19,287 nt of DNA from NCBI GenBank assembly GCA_007116685.1, contig SKIC01000317.1, positions 1-19,287 of the forward strand, in the 5' to 3' direction. A program made the translations under genes and the position numbers. This document shows, in pieces, positions 1 through 8,151 of the stretch. The notes beneath the pieces are model-generated. The model was not told where the DNA came from, did not search any database, and saw only the letters and a program-made list of their open reading frames with translations. Every line of letters starts with the position of its first letter. Position 1 is the first letter of the stretch. The stretch is from Balneolales bacterium. Its GTDB lineage: Bacteria; Bacteroidota; Rhodothermia; Balneolales; Natronogracilivirgulaceae.

Positions 1-1100
1 CAGTAAACGCAATTAAGTCTGCTGTTGAGCAAGCACAACTTGCATCCGGTATTGAAGTACGTTCGGTTAATGTGGGTATTGCCGGTGATCATATCCGTAG
101 CGTGAGCAGTAAAGGGGTAATCACAATCAATAACCGTGATAACGAAATTACTGTTAAAGACGTGGAGCGTCTTCTTCAGGATTGCCAGAAAATCATGCTT
201 CCATCTGATCAGCAAATCATTCACGTAATTCCTCAGGAATTCATCGTTGATGGTCAGGATGGAATCAGCGATCCGGTTGGTATGAGTGGTATGCGTATGG
301 AGGCCACGGTGCATATCATCACTGGATTGGTATCAGCTGCAAAAAATATCTACCGCTGTGTAGAGCGCGCAGGCTTTGAAGTAAATGATTTGATTCTTGA
401 GCCGGTTGCTTCATCTTACGCCGTTTTGGATGAAGTAGAAAAAGAAGCCGGTGTGGTTTTAATCGATATTGGTGGAGGAACTACAGATGTAGCCATTTTT
501 CAGGATAACACCATCCGACATGCTGCGGTGGTAGCCATTGCCGGACAAAAAGTAACCGATGATGTACGCATTGGCCTAAGCGTTCTGGAAGATCAGGCTT
601 TAAAACTAAAGCACGATCACGGAATCGCATTTGCAGATTTGATAGAAGAAGATCAGGTGCTGACTGTTCCGGGAATTGCAGGGCGTCCTCCAAAAGAAAT
701 TTGGCAAAGCACGCTTGCTAAAATCATTCAGGCAAGGGTAGAAGAAATTCTGGAAATCGTGGCGATTGAAATTAAACGAAGCGGTTATGGATCCGAATTG
801 AGCGCAGGTGCCGTAATTACCGGTGGTGGTTCAATGGTTCGGGGTATTTGCCCGCTTGCCAGCGATATTTTAGGAATGGAAGCCAAAATTGGTGTTCCTA
901 AAGGATTATCCGGCGGACTGGTAGATGAGGTTAACAGTCCGATTTATGCTACGGGTGTTGGTTTGGTAATACACGCATTGAAAGCGCAAAATGCACCTAG
1001 CACAGCCAATATGGTACCGGCTTCTTCAAGAGGCTCGGGAGTTGAAAAGGTTATGAATAAAATTTCTGAACGCATGAAAAACTGGTTCAAGGAATTCTAA
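1..1100 (+). CDS. ftsA: Cell division protein FtsA (5' end outside window)
   Basis: FtsA is an actin-like ATPase that tethers FtsZ polymers to the inner membrane and recruits later divisome proteins. The frame is open from the left edge (first full codon at base 3), so the N-terminus is missing. The GTG at 72 is internal, because FtsA-like sequence ending IEVRSVNVGIAGDHIRS runs through it. Visible features are the phosphate-binding motif LIDIGGGTTDVAIF, the adenosine-binding motif ITGGGSMVRG, and an amphipathic C-terminal tail ending MKNWFKEF that fits the family's membrane-targeting helix. ftsZ follows after 108 bp, the usual end of the division and cell wall (dcw) cluster. Identification is firm from motifs and neighbour. 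Confidence 0.96.
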   Translation, partial: VNAIKSAVEQAQLASGIEVRSVNVGIAGDHIRSVSSKGVITINNRDNEITVKDVERLLQDCQKIMLPSDQQIIHVIPQEFIVDGQDGISDPVGMSGMRMEATVHIITGLVSAAKNIYRCVERAGFEVNDLILEPVASSYAVLDEVEKEAGVVLIDIGGGTTDVAIFQDNTIRHAAVVAIAGQKVTDDVRIGLSVLEDQALKLKHDHGIAFADLIEEDQVLTVPGIAGRPPKEIWQSTLAKIIQARVEEILEIVAIEIKRSGYGSELSAGAVITGGGSMVRGICPLASDILGMEAKIGVPKGLSGGLVDEVNSPIYATGVGLVIHALKAQNAPSTANMVPASSRGSGVEKVMNKISERMKNWFKEF

Positions 1101-1208
1101 TGACCAATCAAACCTCAAAGAATTTTAAAACAAACAACAAAAACGAATCAAAAGTTAGCTTAGAGAAACATTTTCGAAGCAATCTAAAACAACAAGCAGG
1201 AGTCACTT

Positions 1209-2564
1209 ATGTCTAACAAGATGAATACGCGATTTAGCTTTGACGAGGAAAGTCAGGACAATGCCAAAATTAAAGTAGTTGGCGTTGGTGGAGGTGGTGG
1301 TAATGCCATCAACAACATGATAGCTAAAGGATTAAACAATGTAGATTACATTGCTTTAAATACCGACTCACAAGCATTGAAGCAAAATGCTGCCAATATT
1401 GTGATTCAGGTAGGACAAGGCCTTACCAATGGTTTAGGTGCCGGAGCGCGCCCGGAAATTGGCAGGGAAGCAGTAGAAGAAAATCGCCACGATATCGAAG
1501 AGTCAATCGAAGGTGCGGATATGATATTCGTTACTGCCGGTATGGGTGGAGGAACAGGAACAGGTGGAGCTCCCGTGGTTTCATCTATCGCAAAAAGAAA
1601 AGGAATACTCACCGTTGGTGTAGTAACTCTGCCTTTCGATTGCGAAGGTCCTGTTCGAATGAAATATGCCATCCAAGGGGTGGATGAACTTAAAAAGACG
1701 TGCGATACCGTTATCGTAATTCCAAACGAGCGTCTTCTAGATATTTGTGGTGATGACACAACATTGACAGAAGCATTCGAAATGGCAAATGAAGTTCTTT
1801 ATAATGCCACCAGAGGTATTTCTGATCTCATCTTAATGCCTGGATTAATCAACCTTGACTTTGCTGATGTGCGCACTACTATGTTGGATGGAGGAGCTGC
1901 CATTATGGGCTCTGCAACAGCAAGTGGTAAAGATCGTGCTGAAATTGCTGCTCGTGAGGCTATTAACTCACCTCTGCTTGACGGCGTGAGCATCAAAGGT
2001 GCAAGAAACGTACTTGTTAATGTGTCCGCTGGTTCTTCATTGGGAATGCGCGAAGCTACAACCGCAACCAAAATCATCCAGCAGGAAGCCGGAGAAGGTG
2101 CGGAAATTATCTGGGGTACTGTGCTTGATGAAAGTAATGGCGACGAACTACGTATCACTGTAATTGCAACCGGATTTGAGCATGTTAATGATCGTTCTGG
2201 TGTAAGAGTTCAGGTTCGTGGTGGTGATGCTACTCAAAAAACTGCTCAGGCTGAAGCTCCTGCAGGAAGAGTTAAGCAGGAAGAAAAGCCACAAGCTCGT
2301 GATCCTTTGGCAACACGCCCCGGCGAAGATTTCTACAAAGGCGAAGGTAATCTGAAGCGTATGGATCAGCCGGCATTGAATCGCAGAGGTGGTTTACGAA
2401 CTTTGCGCCGCGATGATGACCTGGAAAACGATAACCAACAGGAAGATTCAGGTTTTGGCTTGCAGAGAAAAACTGGTAGCAGCAATATGCTGAATAACAA
2501 CCAGGAGCGCATTGACAAGCGTAATTCTGAGCAGCCTGCTTTCCTAAGAAAAATTATGGACTAA
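1209..2564 (+). CDS. ftsZ: Cell division protein FtsZ
   Basis: FtsZ is the tubulin-like GTPase that polymerises into the cytokinetic Z ring. The 451-residue product has the N-terminal nucleotide-binding glycine run VVGVGGGGGNAINNM and the tubulin signature GGGTGTG at residues 113-119. It also has the synergy-loop region with NLDFADV and a variable charged linker from about residue 335. It ends with the conserved peptide PAFLRKIMD, which in the family binds FtsA and other partners. The ATG at 1209 has a clear AGGAG at 1198-1202, six bases upstream. The 108-bp A-rich gap after ftsA shows no hairpin, so co-transcription with ftsA is likely. A strong terminator follows at about 2654. Confidence 0.98.
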   Translation: MSNKMNTRFSFDEESQDNAKIKVVGVGGGGGNAINNMIAKGLNNVDYIALNTDSQALKQNAANIVIQVGQGLTNGLGAGARPEIGREAVEENRHDIEESIEGADMIFVTAGMGGGTGTGGAPVVSSIAKRKGILTVGVVTLPFDCEGPVRMKYAIQGVDELKKTCDTVIVIPNERLLDICGDDTTLTEAFEMANEVLYNATRGISDLILMPGLINLDFADVRTTMLDGGAAIMGSATASGKDRAEIAAREAINSPLLDGVSIKGARNVLVNVSAGSSLGMREATTATKIIQQEAGEGAEIIWGTVLDESNGDELRITVIATGFEHVNDRSGVRVQVRGGDATQKTAQAEAPAGRVKQEEKPQARDPLATRPGEDFYKGEGNLKRMDQPALNRRGGLRTLRRDDDLENDNQQEDSGFGLQRKTGSSNMLNNNQERIDKRNSEQPAFLRKIMD

Positions 2565-2573
2565 GCCCAAAAT

Positions 2574-2626
2574 GGGGACAACGAAATCCACTCTGTGAAA
2601 CTCAGAGGTAGGAGAGTTGTGTCCTT
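2574..2626 (+). other. Foldable stretch in the 3' region of ftsZ (possible structured RNA)
   Basis: Between the ftsZ stop and its terminator the + strand can form two nested helices. The outer pairs GGACA (2576-2580) plus AC with TGTCC (2620-2624) plus GT, with a two-base bulge. The inner pairs CTCTG (2591-2595) with CAGAG (2603-2607) around a 7-base loop. It lies upstream of a terminator, as a riboswitch would, but no plus-strand gene follows until mutS2 more than 1.2 kb away. A 3'-UTR element or small RNA is therefore more likely than a riboswitch. It resembles no RNA family I can name, and helices this short can arise by chance. Confidence 0.2.
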
Positions 2627-2653
2627 CTGATTTAATTGATTTAGATTGCTAAC

Positions 2654-2689
2654 AAAGGGAGCCTCTGGATAAGGGACTCCCTTTCTTTT
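2654..2689 (+). terminator. Intrinsic terminator after ftsZ
   Basis: AAAGGGAG (2654-2661) pairs perfectly with CTCCCTTT (2677-2684). The stem is extended by CC/GG with a one-base bulge and has a loop of about 10 bases. The + strand continues CTTTTC, so the 3' arm plus tail is T-rich. It probably ends the ftsA-ftsZ transcript. On the minus strand the stem is not followed by a T run, so it is a weaker candidate terminator for the TauE-like gene. Confidence 0.8.
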
Positions 2690-2759
2690 CCTGATAAATC
2701 AATTACGTAACCTGATGTAGCAATAGGCGATAGGTCTCTCGAAAAGGACGGTACGAATT

Positions 2760-3572
2760 CTAAAAGAAAACGCCCCAAAGCATCCGAATTGCTACAGCAA
2801 TTGCCATCAGGCTAAAAGTGATTTCGAAAACTCGGCGATTTATTTTCTTCGTAAGTAGTACTCCGATATTGGCGCCAATTATTGTGCCCAATAAAAGAGG
2901 AAAAACTGTTCCGAAATCAATATATCCCACGCTGTAAGCGCTGATTCCCAAACTGGTTGGAGAAAGTAAGGCCAATTGAAAGAAAGCAGAAAAAGAGATG
3001 ATAACTATAGCGGTAGATGAGATGCTTACTCCTTTGAGAAATGGCAAAGCGAATAGAAGAGTCATTAATGGCACCATGACGATTCCGCCACCAACGCCGG
3101 CTATAGTTGCTATAAAACCACCAAGAATTCCAATCAGCAACGTTTTATTGAGTGTTAATTGACCATCATCAGAGAGGTTTGTTTGAGTAGGATTCTTTGT
3201 GCCTTTTAAAAATTTATAAGCGGTATAAATCAGTAAAGTTGAGAAAATCAGACTGAATTCCCTTTCGCTGTAGAAAGGTTGCGTTATTATTTGTCTGCCG
3301 AAAATAGTGCCCAAAATGCCCATAAATCCCACCAAGAAACCTTCTTTGATAAAAAGATTTCTCATTCGGAATTGGCGATATACACTGGTGGAAGAAGCTA
3401 CAAAGGTGCAAAAAAGTGAGGAAGCGATGGTCCAAAGCACGGGTTCTGCAACTCCGGCTCCTTTGAATAGGAAAAAAAGTACCGGAGTGAAAATCAATCC
3501 GCCCCCAACACCTAACATTCCTGCGAGGATACCGGCAAATAATCCAACTACTATGAGGAGCAAAAAAAACAA
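2760..3572 (-). CDS. TauE/SafE-family membrane permease (DUF81 type)
   Basis: This is a polytopic inner-membrane protein of about 270 residues with roughly eight hydrophobic segments in two halves. Each half starts with the family's glycine-rich repeat: GMLGVGGGLIFTPVL near residue 18 and IAGVGGGIVMVPLM near residue 158. Family members include anion permeases and exporters such as sulfite, taurine or sulfoacetate carriers, but the substrate cannot be read from sequence. No ATG fits the N-terminus. TTG at 3572 is used here, and ATT at 3575 is the nearest upstream alternative. No Shine-Dalgarno sequence is obvious. It is divergent from mutS2, with a long palindrome in the shared upstream region. 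Confidence 0.88.
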   Translation of the reverse strand: MFFLLLIVVGLFAGILAGMLGVGGGLIFTPVLFFLFKGAGVAEPVLWTIASSLFCTFVASSTSVYRQFRMRNLFIKEGFLVGFMGILGTIFGRQIITQPFYSEREFSLIFSTLLIYTAYKFLKGTKNPTQTNLSDDGQLTLNKTLLIGILGGFIATIAGVGGGIVMVPLMTLLFALPFLKGVSISSTAIVIISFSAFFQLALLSPTSLGISAYSVGYIDFGTVFPLLLGTIIGANIGVLLTKKINRRVFEITFSLMAIAVAIRMLWGVFF

Positions 3573-3672
3573 AATTTTGATTAAGCAGACTTCGTGAAAA
3601 CTTTTCTGAAATCGAAAGTAGATATATAAATGAAACAGAGCAAAAACTGGTTTTGGATTGCTTTACCCCTAT

Positions 3673-3816
3673 TAGAAGGCTTTGAAAAACCAGGATTTTT
3701 GTTCAAGATCGAGGCCAGATGGATTTTAAAACCGCAGCATATCGACTATATGTGAGGATTTTAAAATCCTGATAACAAAGATATCGGGCAAAAAGACGGT
3801 TTTTCAAAGTCTTCTA
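3673..3816. repeat. Long imperfect palindrome (MITE-like or cruciform-forming)
   Basis: Bases 3673-3691 and 3798-3816 are inverted repeats of 19 positions, with 18 Watson-Crick pairs and one G-T. The same register continues inward almost to the centre. T5 (3696-3700) pairs with A5 (3790-3794). GGATTTTAAAA (3721-3731) pairs with TTTTAAAATCC (3759-3769). The centre is CATATCGACTATATG (3738-3752). The right arm also contains a 16-bp perfect palindrome, AGGATTTTAAAATCCT (3755-3770). The whole element can fold into one hairpin of about 70 bp interrupted by internal loops. It carries no gene. A miniature inverted-repeat element or a regulatory/structured RNA are the main options. Confidence 0.7.
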
Positions 3817-3876
3817 TTGATCAAATTCCTGAAAATCAAACATAATAAAGAGGATTCTTTAGTATCATTTGTGTGT

Positions 3877-3882
3877 TATAAT
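3877..3882 (+). promoter_or_regulatory. Candidate -10 box (TATAAT) for mutS2
   Basis: A perfect TATAAT lies at 3877-3882, 22 bases before the ATG at 3905. The -35 region at the right distance (about 3854-3859, ATTCTT) is weak. If real, transcription would start near 3889. Translation starts at 3869 or 3881 would then be excluded and 3905 supported. A single hexamer in AT-rich DNA is thin evidence. Confidence 0.35.
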
Positions 3883-3904
3883 GCATAGAGATTTAAAGCA
3901 AGTA

Positions 3905-6283
3905 ATGAATATACACCCACCAAATACCAGTGAGAAACTAGGCTTCCATGTAGTAAAAGAAGCCACTGCACGTCATATAAAGACGCCAATGGGTGAAGAT
4001 GAACTTGTAGCTTTACAACCGCATGGATTAAGAGCCTGGGTAGAAAGAGCCTTAGCTCAGACTGCTGAAATGATGCATCTTCTTAGCCATGAAGACCATT
4101 TTCCTCTGGATGAATTGCCGGATATTTCAGAGGCGCTTAAAAAAGCTAAGATTGCTGGCGGTTGGCTCGCTAAGGAATGGATTCTTGCCGTAGGCCTTCA
4201 CGCCTCATCAGGTAGAAAGTTAAAACAGTTTATTCGTAGCAGAGAAGAAAGTTATCCCAGCCTTTTTGAGTTGAGTACAGGATTGATTTCTTTAAAGGAA
4301 TTGGAGAAGGAAATCTCAAGAGTGCTAAATGAACAAGGAAATGTTCGTGATAATGCTTCTTCAGAATTGGCAAGTATTCGCCGGCAATTGCAATCCAGGA
4401 AAAGTGATGTTCGTAAGGCTCTGCAATCTGTAATCCGGAAAGCCAATAAAAACGGTTATATGGATGAGCAGGAAGCCACGCTCAGAAATGGCAGGATGGT
4501 CATCCCCATTAAAGCCGAACATAAACGCAAAATTAATGGGTTTGTGCACGACGTTTCGTCCACCGGACAAACGATTTATCTGGAACCGGCTGAAGTTTTG
4601 AATATCAATAATGATATCAGAGAACTTGAAAGCAGGGAGTATCGGGAAATAGAGCGAATTTTGATTGCTCTGACCTCCATCATCAGAAATTATGTGGAGC
4701 CGCTCATGCTAAATGCGGAAGCCATAGGTCAGCTTGATGTAATTCATGCGAAAGCCCGATTGGGATTAGAGCTTCGAGCCGAGATTCCAATTATTGGCAC
4801 ATCAAATGAACTGAAGTTGGCCGGTGTGCGAAATCCTGTCCTTCTATTGAAGCCGGAAATCAGCAGAGAAGAAGTTGTACCTTTGACATTAACTATGAAT
4901 GCTGATGAGCAAGGTCTGATTATTACCGGGCCTAATGCCGGAGGTAAATCTGTTGCCATGAAAACTGTTGGCTTGAGTTCTATGATGGCGCTTAGTGGTT
5001 TTGCACTTCCTTCCAAAGAGCCGTGTATAATTCCAGTCATTTCTCAAATTTTTATGGATATGGGTGATGAACAATCCATAGAAAATGATTTGAGTACGTT
5101 TTCATCCCGTCTTGAATGGATGAAAACCTGCGTGGAACAAGCTGATAAGGAGTCACTGATTTTAATTGATGAAGCAGGAAGTGGCACTGATCCGGAAGAA
5201 GGTACGGCGCTGTATCAATCGTTGATAACTCATCTCACTGAAAAAGGAGCGCGGATGATAGTTACTACTCATCATGGTGCTCTGAAGGTTTTTGCGCACG
5301 AGCACCCTAAATGGGTGAATGCTTCTATGGCATTTAATCAAGCAGCACTTTCACCAACCTATATTTTCGAGAAGGGAATTCCGGGTAGTAGTTACGCCTT
5401 TGATATTGCGCAAAGATTAGGGGTACCCTCAGAAATCACCTCAGAAGCCAGGTTATTATTAGGTGATTCCAAGAATAAAATGGAATTGCTGATTTCTGAA
5501 TTACAGCAAAAAACATACGAAGCAGAAAAACTCAGAGATCAGGTTGAACGGGAGAAGCGAAGTCTGGATCAGAAAGTGAGAGATTACGAGAATAAATTCG
5601 AAAAAATCACTCGCGAAAGAGATGAAATCCGACAGAATGCTTTGCAGGAAGCTCAGAAAATAATTGGTAAAGCAAACAGCAAAGTAGAAGAAACCATCAA
5701 AAAAATTGTTGAGAGTGCTGCTGATAAAGAAACCGTAAAAAGCCTCAAAAAGTCGCTACTTGAAGATCAGAAATCCGTTGACGGGGAATTGAAATCCATC
5801 GAAAAGCGCCGGAAAGCTAAAACGAGTACTGAACCGCCGGTTATTGGCGACGAGGTTGCCATGATGGACAGCAATACTACAGGCGAATTGATTGAAAAAA
5901 ACGGCAAGCAGGCAGTTGTTCTGATGAATGGCCTGAGAGTAAAAACGAAATTCAATAAACTGGTTAAAGTTCAGGCTCCCAAAAAGAAAAAAAAGCAGAC
6001 GATTCAAATATCAAAAACGCCGTCGAATACGGTCTTGCCGGCGAGTTATTCGTTGGACATTAGGGGTGCCCGGGGTGATGAGGCGATATCGAAAGTTACC
6101 CGATTTATTGATAATGCTCTAAGCCGTGGTTTAAACCAGGTTGAGATTGTACACGGCAAAGGAGAAGGTATTCTCAGAAAATTAGTACATGAGCATCTTT
6201 CTATGCGAAAAGATGTTGGATCTTTTGAAGTAGCACCCATTGAGCAAGGTGGTCACGGGTGCACGGTAGTTCATTTAGGATGA
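3905..6283 (+). CDS. mutS2: MutS2 ATPase with C-terminal Smr domain
   Basis: MutS2 proteins are MutS-type ATPases without the mismatch-recognition domain. In characterised species they suppress recombination or rescue collided ribosomes. The 792-residue product has MutS core and lever regions to about residue 320, then Walker A GPNAGGKS at 342-349 and Walker B LIDEAGSGTDPEEG with D422/E423. A charged coiled coil follows (about 520-640). The C-terminal Smr domain has LDIRG near 717-721 and HGKGEG from H750. ATG 3905 is chosen because MNIHPPNTSEKLGF aligns with typical family N-termini. Upstream TTG 3869 and ATG 3881 would overlap a candidate -10 box. It converges on the minus-strand unit with only 4 bp between stop codons. 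Confidence 0.96.
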   Translation: MNIHPPNTSEKLGFHVVKEATARHIKTPMGEDELVALQPHGLRAWVERALAQTAEMMHLLSHEDHFPLDELPDISEALKKAKIAGGWLAKEWILAVGLHASSGRKLKQFIRSREESYPSLFELSTGLISLKELEKEISRVLNEQGNVRDNASSELASIRRQLQSRKSDVRKALQSVIRKANKNGYMDEQEATLRNGRMVIPIKAEHKRKINGFVHDVSSTGQTIYLEPAEVLNINNDIRELESREYREIERILIALTSIIRNYVEPLMLNAEAIGQLDVIHAKARLGLELRAEIPIIGTSNELKLAGVRNPVLLLKPEISREEVVPLTLTMNADEQGLIITGPNAGGKSVAMKTVGLSSMMALSGFALPSKEPCIIPVISQIFMDMGDEQSIENDLSTFSSRLEWMKTCVEQADKESLILIDEAGSGTDPEEGTALYQSLITHLTEKGARMIVTTHHGALKVFAHEHPKWVNASMAFNQAALSPTYIFEKGIPGSSYAFDIAQRLGVPSEITSEARLLLGDSKNKMELLISELQQKTYEAEKLRDQVEREKRSLDQKVRDYENKFEKITRERDEIRQNALQEAQKIIGKANSKVEETIKKIVESAADKETVKSLKKSLLEDQKSVDGELKSIEKRRKAKTSTEPPVIGDEVAMMDSNTTGELIEKNGKQAVVLMNGLRVKTKFNKLVKVQAPKKKKKQTIQISKTPSNTVLPASYSLDIRGARGDEAISKVTRFIDNALSRGLNQVEIVHGKGEGILRKLVHEHLSMRKDVGSFEVAPIEQGGHGCTVVHLG

Positions 6284-6287
6284 GAAC

Positions 6288-6515
6288 TTAATGAATTCCA
6301 ACGTCCAGAGGATTAAATCCAATAAGAAGCAGGATGATAATCTGGAAAATTACCAAAATCATGAAGAGGGTTAATTTCATGGCGAATAAGAGCCAATCCT
6401 GACGAGTACTCAGACTGGTAGGTAGAGGGTAACCATAGAGATTCAAAAGCTTACCGGAGCCCCATGAAGCGACTACAAACATGATGAGTAAAGACAGTAT
6501 GTTTAAAAATAGCAT
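6288..6515 (-). CDS. Small two-helix membrane protein, unknown function
   Basis: This 75-residue protein has two strongly hydrophobic stretches, about residues 2-17 and 44-67. They are separated by a polar loop containing LYGYPLPTSLSTRQDW. No family is recognised. The ATG at 6515 lies 17 bp after the stop of the Omp85-type gene on the same strand, so it is probably the last gene of that transcript. The reading frame is intact and fits exactly between two genes with no wasted space, which supports it being real. Its role could be linked to the envelope, but that rests on position alone. Confidence 0.65.
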   Translation of the reverse strand: MLFLNILSLLIMFVVASWGSGKLLNLYGYPLPTSLSTRQDWLLFAMKLTLFMILVIFQIIILLLIGFNPLDVGIH

Positions 6516-6532
6516 AGTTGAAATAATTCGGG

Positions 6533-7738
6533 TTAAAACATGTATCCAACACCCATATAAAGGCGTCCCATATCCGGTGATTGAGCATATTCGATTCGGA
6601 GGATAAAATCAGGGGTAAATAACTGAAAAGCAACGCCACCACCGAAAGTATGATGTAAATTATCTAGCGTAAAACGCTCACCGTTTGTGTAAACTCGTCC
6701 GCCATCCGTGAACGCATGCAATCCAACTTTGAAATCGTACAGTTTGTTGTGATACAGCCAGTTGCGTAGTTCGGCGCTGTACCAGAGGGCGTGGTCTCCT
6801 CGAAACCTAAAAAGCGGAAAACCTCTGAGGCGATCTTCACCACCCAAGTCTGCCAGATAGTGAAATGGCGCATCTCCAATTGTGATTTTACCACCACCAA
6901 GAAATGCCAAAACGGTTTCAAAAGTATAGGGCAATGTATAATAGTTGGTAGCCACAGCTTCGATGGAACCGAATCGATAATCTGATAAAAGCCATTCGTG
7001 AGAAAGGGTGGCATCAACACGGAACGTAAATCCTTTGGTGGGTGAAAATTCAGAATCACGACTTTCCCATTGCAAACCACTACCCAGGAAGTTGATAAAG
7101 CCTCCATCAAAACCGAGAGGACGATCAAGATTAATTAGAATATTATCTGATTCATCGACGAATGGAGTGAAATAACTAATGTTTATCAAACTAATAACAT
7201 CAAGGCGCTGAGCGTTATTTCCCCGATAAATTGGAATGCGTCCGCGATATCTAAAACCTACCGACCTGGATTCGTAATTGTAGAAACGATTGCTCCACAA
7301 ATCAGAATCGTAATTGGTGTCGTTACCTATGCCAAAGTAGTTATCATCAAAAAGTCGGAAACCACGAATTTCCCAAAGTGAGCGAATATCTCGCCCGAAG
7401 GTTTCGGTGTGTTCCAGACTTGTTCTAACATTTATGAGGCCTTTTGTGGACAATAAAATTTGGGCATGAATGCTGTTTCTATAAGGCGAAAATCCATCGC
7501 TGTAATCATATCTTTGGATGAGGCCACCACCAACAAGCCCGAGGTCAGATGTATAGATTAAAGCAGGAACAAAGGCATATTGAATGGTATCCTGCTGAAC
7601 TAAAATATCCTGAAATGGAGGCGAGCTTTGTTGTGCAATACTCAACTTGTGACAAAACAAAAGCGTAAAGAGAACAGCAAATTGGAGAAGAAACTTCAAA
7701 ATTTTACTTCTTAAGTGTGCCTTCTTCTTCAAGAGCAT
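6533..7738 (-). CDS. Omp85/BamA-TamA-like outer-membrane beta-barrel protein (no POTRA domains)
   Basis: A signal peptide (hydrophobic FLLQFAVLFTLLF, cleavage near SIAQ) leads into about 360 residues of alternating, aromatic-rich beta-strands. A DRLRGF motif matches the conserved (V/L)RGF barrel-lumen motif of Omp85 proteins, and the chain ends in phenylalanine (GVGYMF), as barrel proteins inserted by BamA do. There is no room for POTRA domains, so it belongs with short 'surface antigen/BamA-like' barrels rather than BamA itself. Its cargo or role is unknown. The start is uncertain. ATG 7738 is used and overlaps the upstream gene by 35 bp. TTG 7699 sits 4 bp after that gene's stop behind AAGAAG and would give a shorter, very typical signal peptide. 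ATG 7756 is also in frame. Confidence 0.85.
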   Translation of the reverse strand: MLLKKKAHLRSKILKFLLQFAVLFTLLFCHKLSIAQQSSPPFQDILVQQDTIQYAFVPALIYTSDLGLVGGGLIQRYDYSDGFSPYRNSIHAQILLSTKGLINVRTSLEHTETFGRDIRSLWEIRGFRLFDDNYFGIGNDTNYDSDLWSNRFYNYESRSVGFRYRGRIPIYRGNNAQRLDVISLINISYFTPFVDESDNILINLDRPLGFDGGFINFLGSGLQWESRDSEFSPTKGFTFRVDATLSHEWLLSDYRFGSIEAVATNYYTLPYTFETVLAFLGGGKITIGDAPFHYLADLGGEDRLRGFPLFRFRGDHALWYSAELRNWLYHNKLYDFKVGLHAFTDGGRVYTNGERFTLDNLHHTFGGGVAFQLFTPDFILRIEYAQSPDMGRLYMGVGYMF

Positions 7739-8069
7739 CCAGAGTAGCAACAGCATGGCGAAAATGCGGGATAACTATACTTCCGCCTACGACAAGTGCT
7801 ACATTTAAAGCGTCGATAATTTCGTCTCTTTTCCAACCGGCAAGGGTGCATTGTTCAAGGTGGTAATCAATACAATCGTTACAGCGTAAGACGGCTGATG
7901 CTACCAAGCCCAAAAGTTCTTTGGTTGATCCGCTAAGAGCTCCATCTTTATAGGTATTGGTATCTAAATTGAAAAAACGCTTAACTCCAAGGTGACCTTC
8001 CTCCATGATTTTTTCATTCATGCGAGAGCGGTTTTCCCGGAACATTTGTAAATCTGATGTGTTCGACAC
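7704..8069 (-). CDS. Carboxymuconolactone decarboxylase/AhpD-like family protein
   Basis: This all-helical 121-residue protein carries the AhpD-type active-site pattern E-x11-CxxC-x3-H (KELLGLVASAVLRCNDCIDYH). In relatives such as AhpD the CxxC pair does thiol-disulfide redox chemistry. Other family members act on carboxymuconolactone. With both cysteines and the histidine present, a redox or peroxide-defence role is more likely than decarboxylation, though this is inference. GTG 8069 is the longest start, and ATG 8045 would drop eight residues. It is the first gene of a minus-strand unit with the Omp85-type barrel gene, and it is divergent from the hydrolase gene across an 82-bp gap. Confidence 0.88.
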   Translation of the reverse strand: MSNTSDLQMFRENRSRMNEKIMEEGHLGVKRFFNLDTNTYKDGALSGSTKELLGLVASAVLRCNDCIDYHLEQCTLAGWKRDEIIDALNVALVVGGSIVIPHFRHAVATLDALEEEGTLKK

Positions 8070-8151
8070 AATTATTAAAGTAAGGTTAGAGTTTCATTGA
8101 AAATAAAACGATTTTTGCTCCAACTCCTAACGTAATCGCCAATTGAAAAAT

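Noticed and set aside
1101..1208. Regulatory RNA or promoter in the ftsA-ftsZ gap
   Set aside because: The stretch is A-rich and shows no convincing hairpin or spaced promoter boxes; only the ftsZ ribosome binding site is clear.
1406..1759. 117-codon frame antisense to ftsZ, rich in S/T/P/I
   Set aside because: It is a shadow of the highly conserved ftsZ frame with low-complexity composition.
2574..2689. Riboswitch plus terminator
   Set aside because: The next gene on the + strand is more than 1.2 kb away and the adjacent gene is on the minus strand, so there is nothing for a cis riboswitch to control.
3719..3772. Mini reading frame of 17 codons (MDFKTAAYRLYVRILKS) inside the long palindrome
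   Set aside because: It has no Shine-Dalgarno sequence and lies wholly within an inverted-repeat element; the frame is best explained by chance.
6664..7128. 154-codon open frame on the minus strand
   Set aside because: It is a shifted frame inside the Omp85-type barrel gene, which has a signal peptide, LRGF motif and terminal phenylalanine in the true frame.
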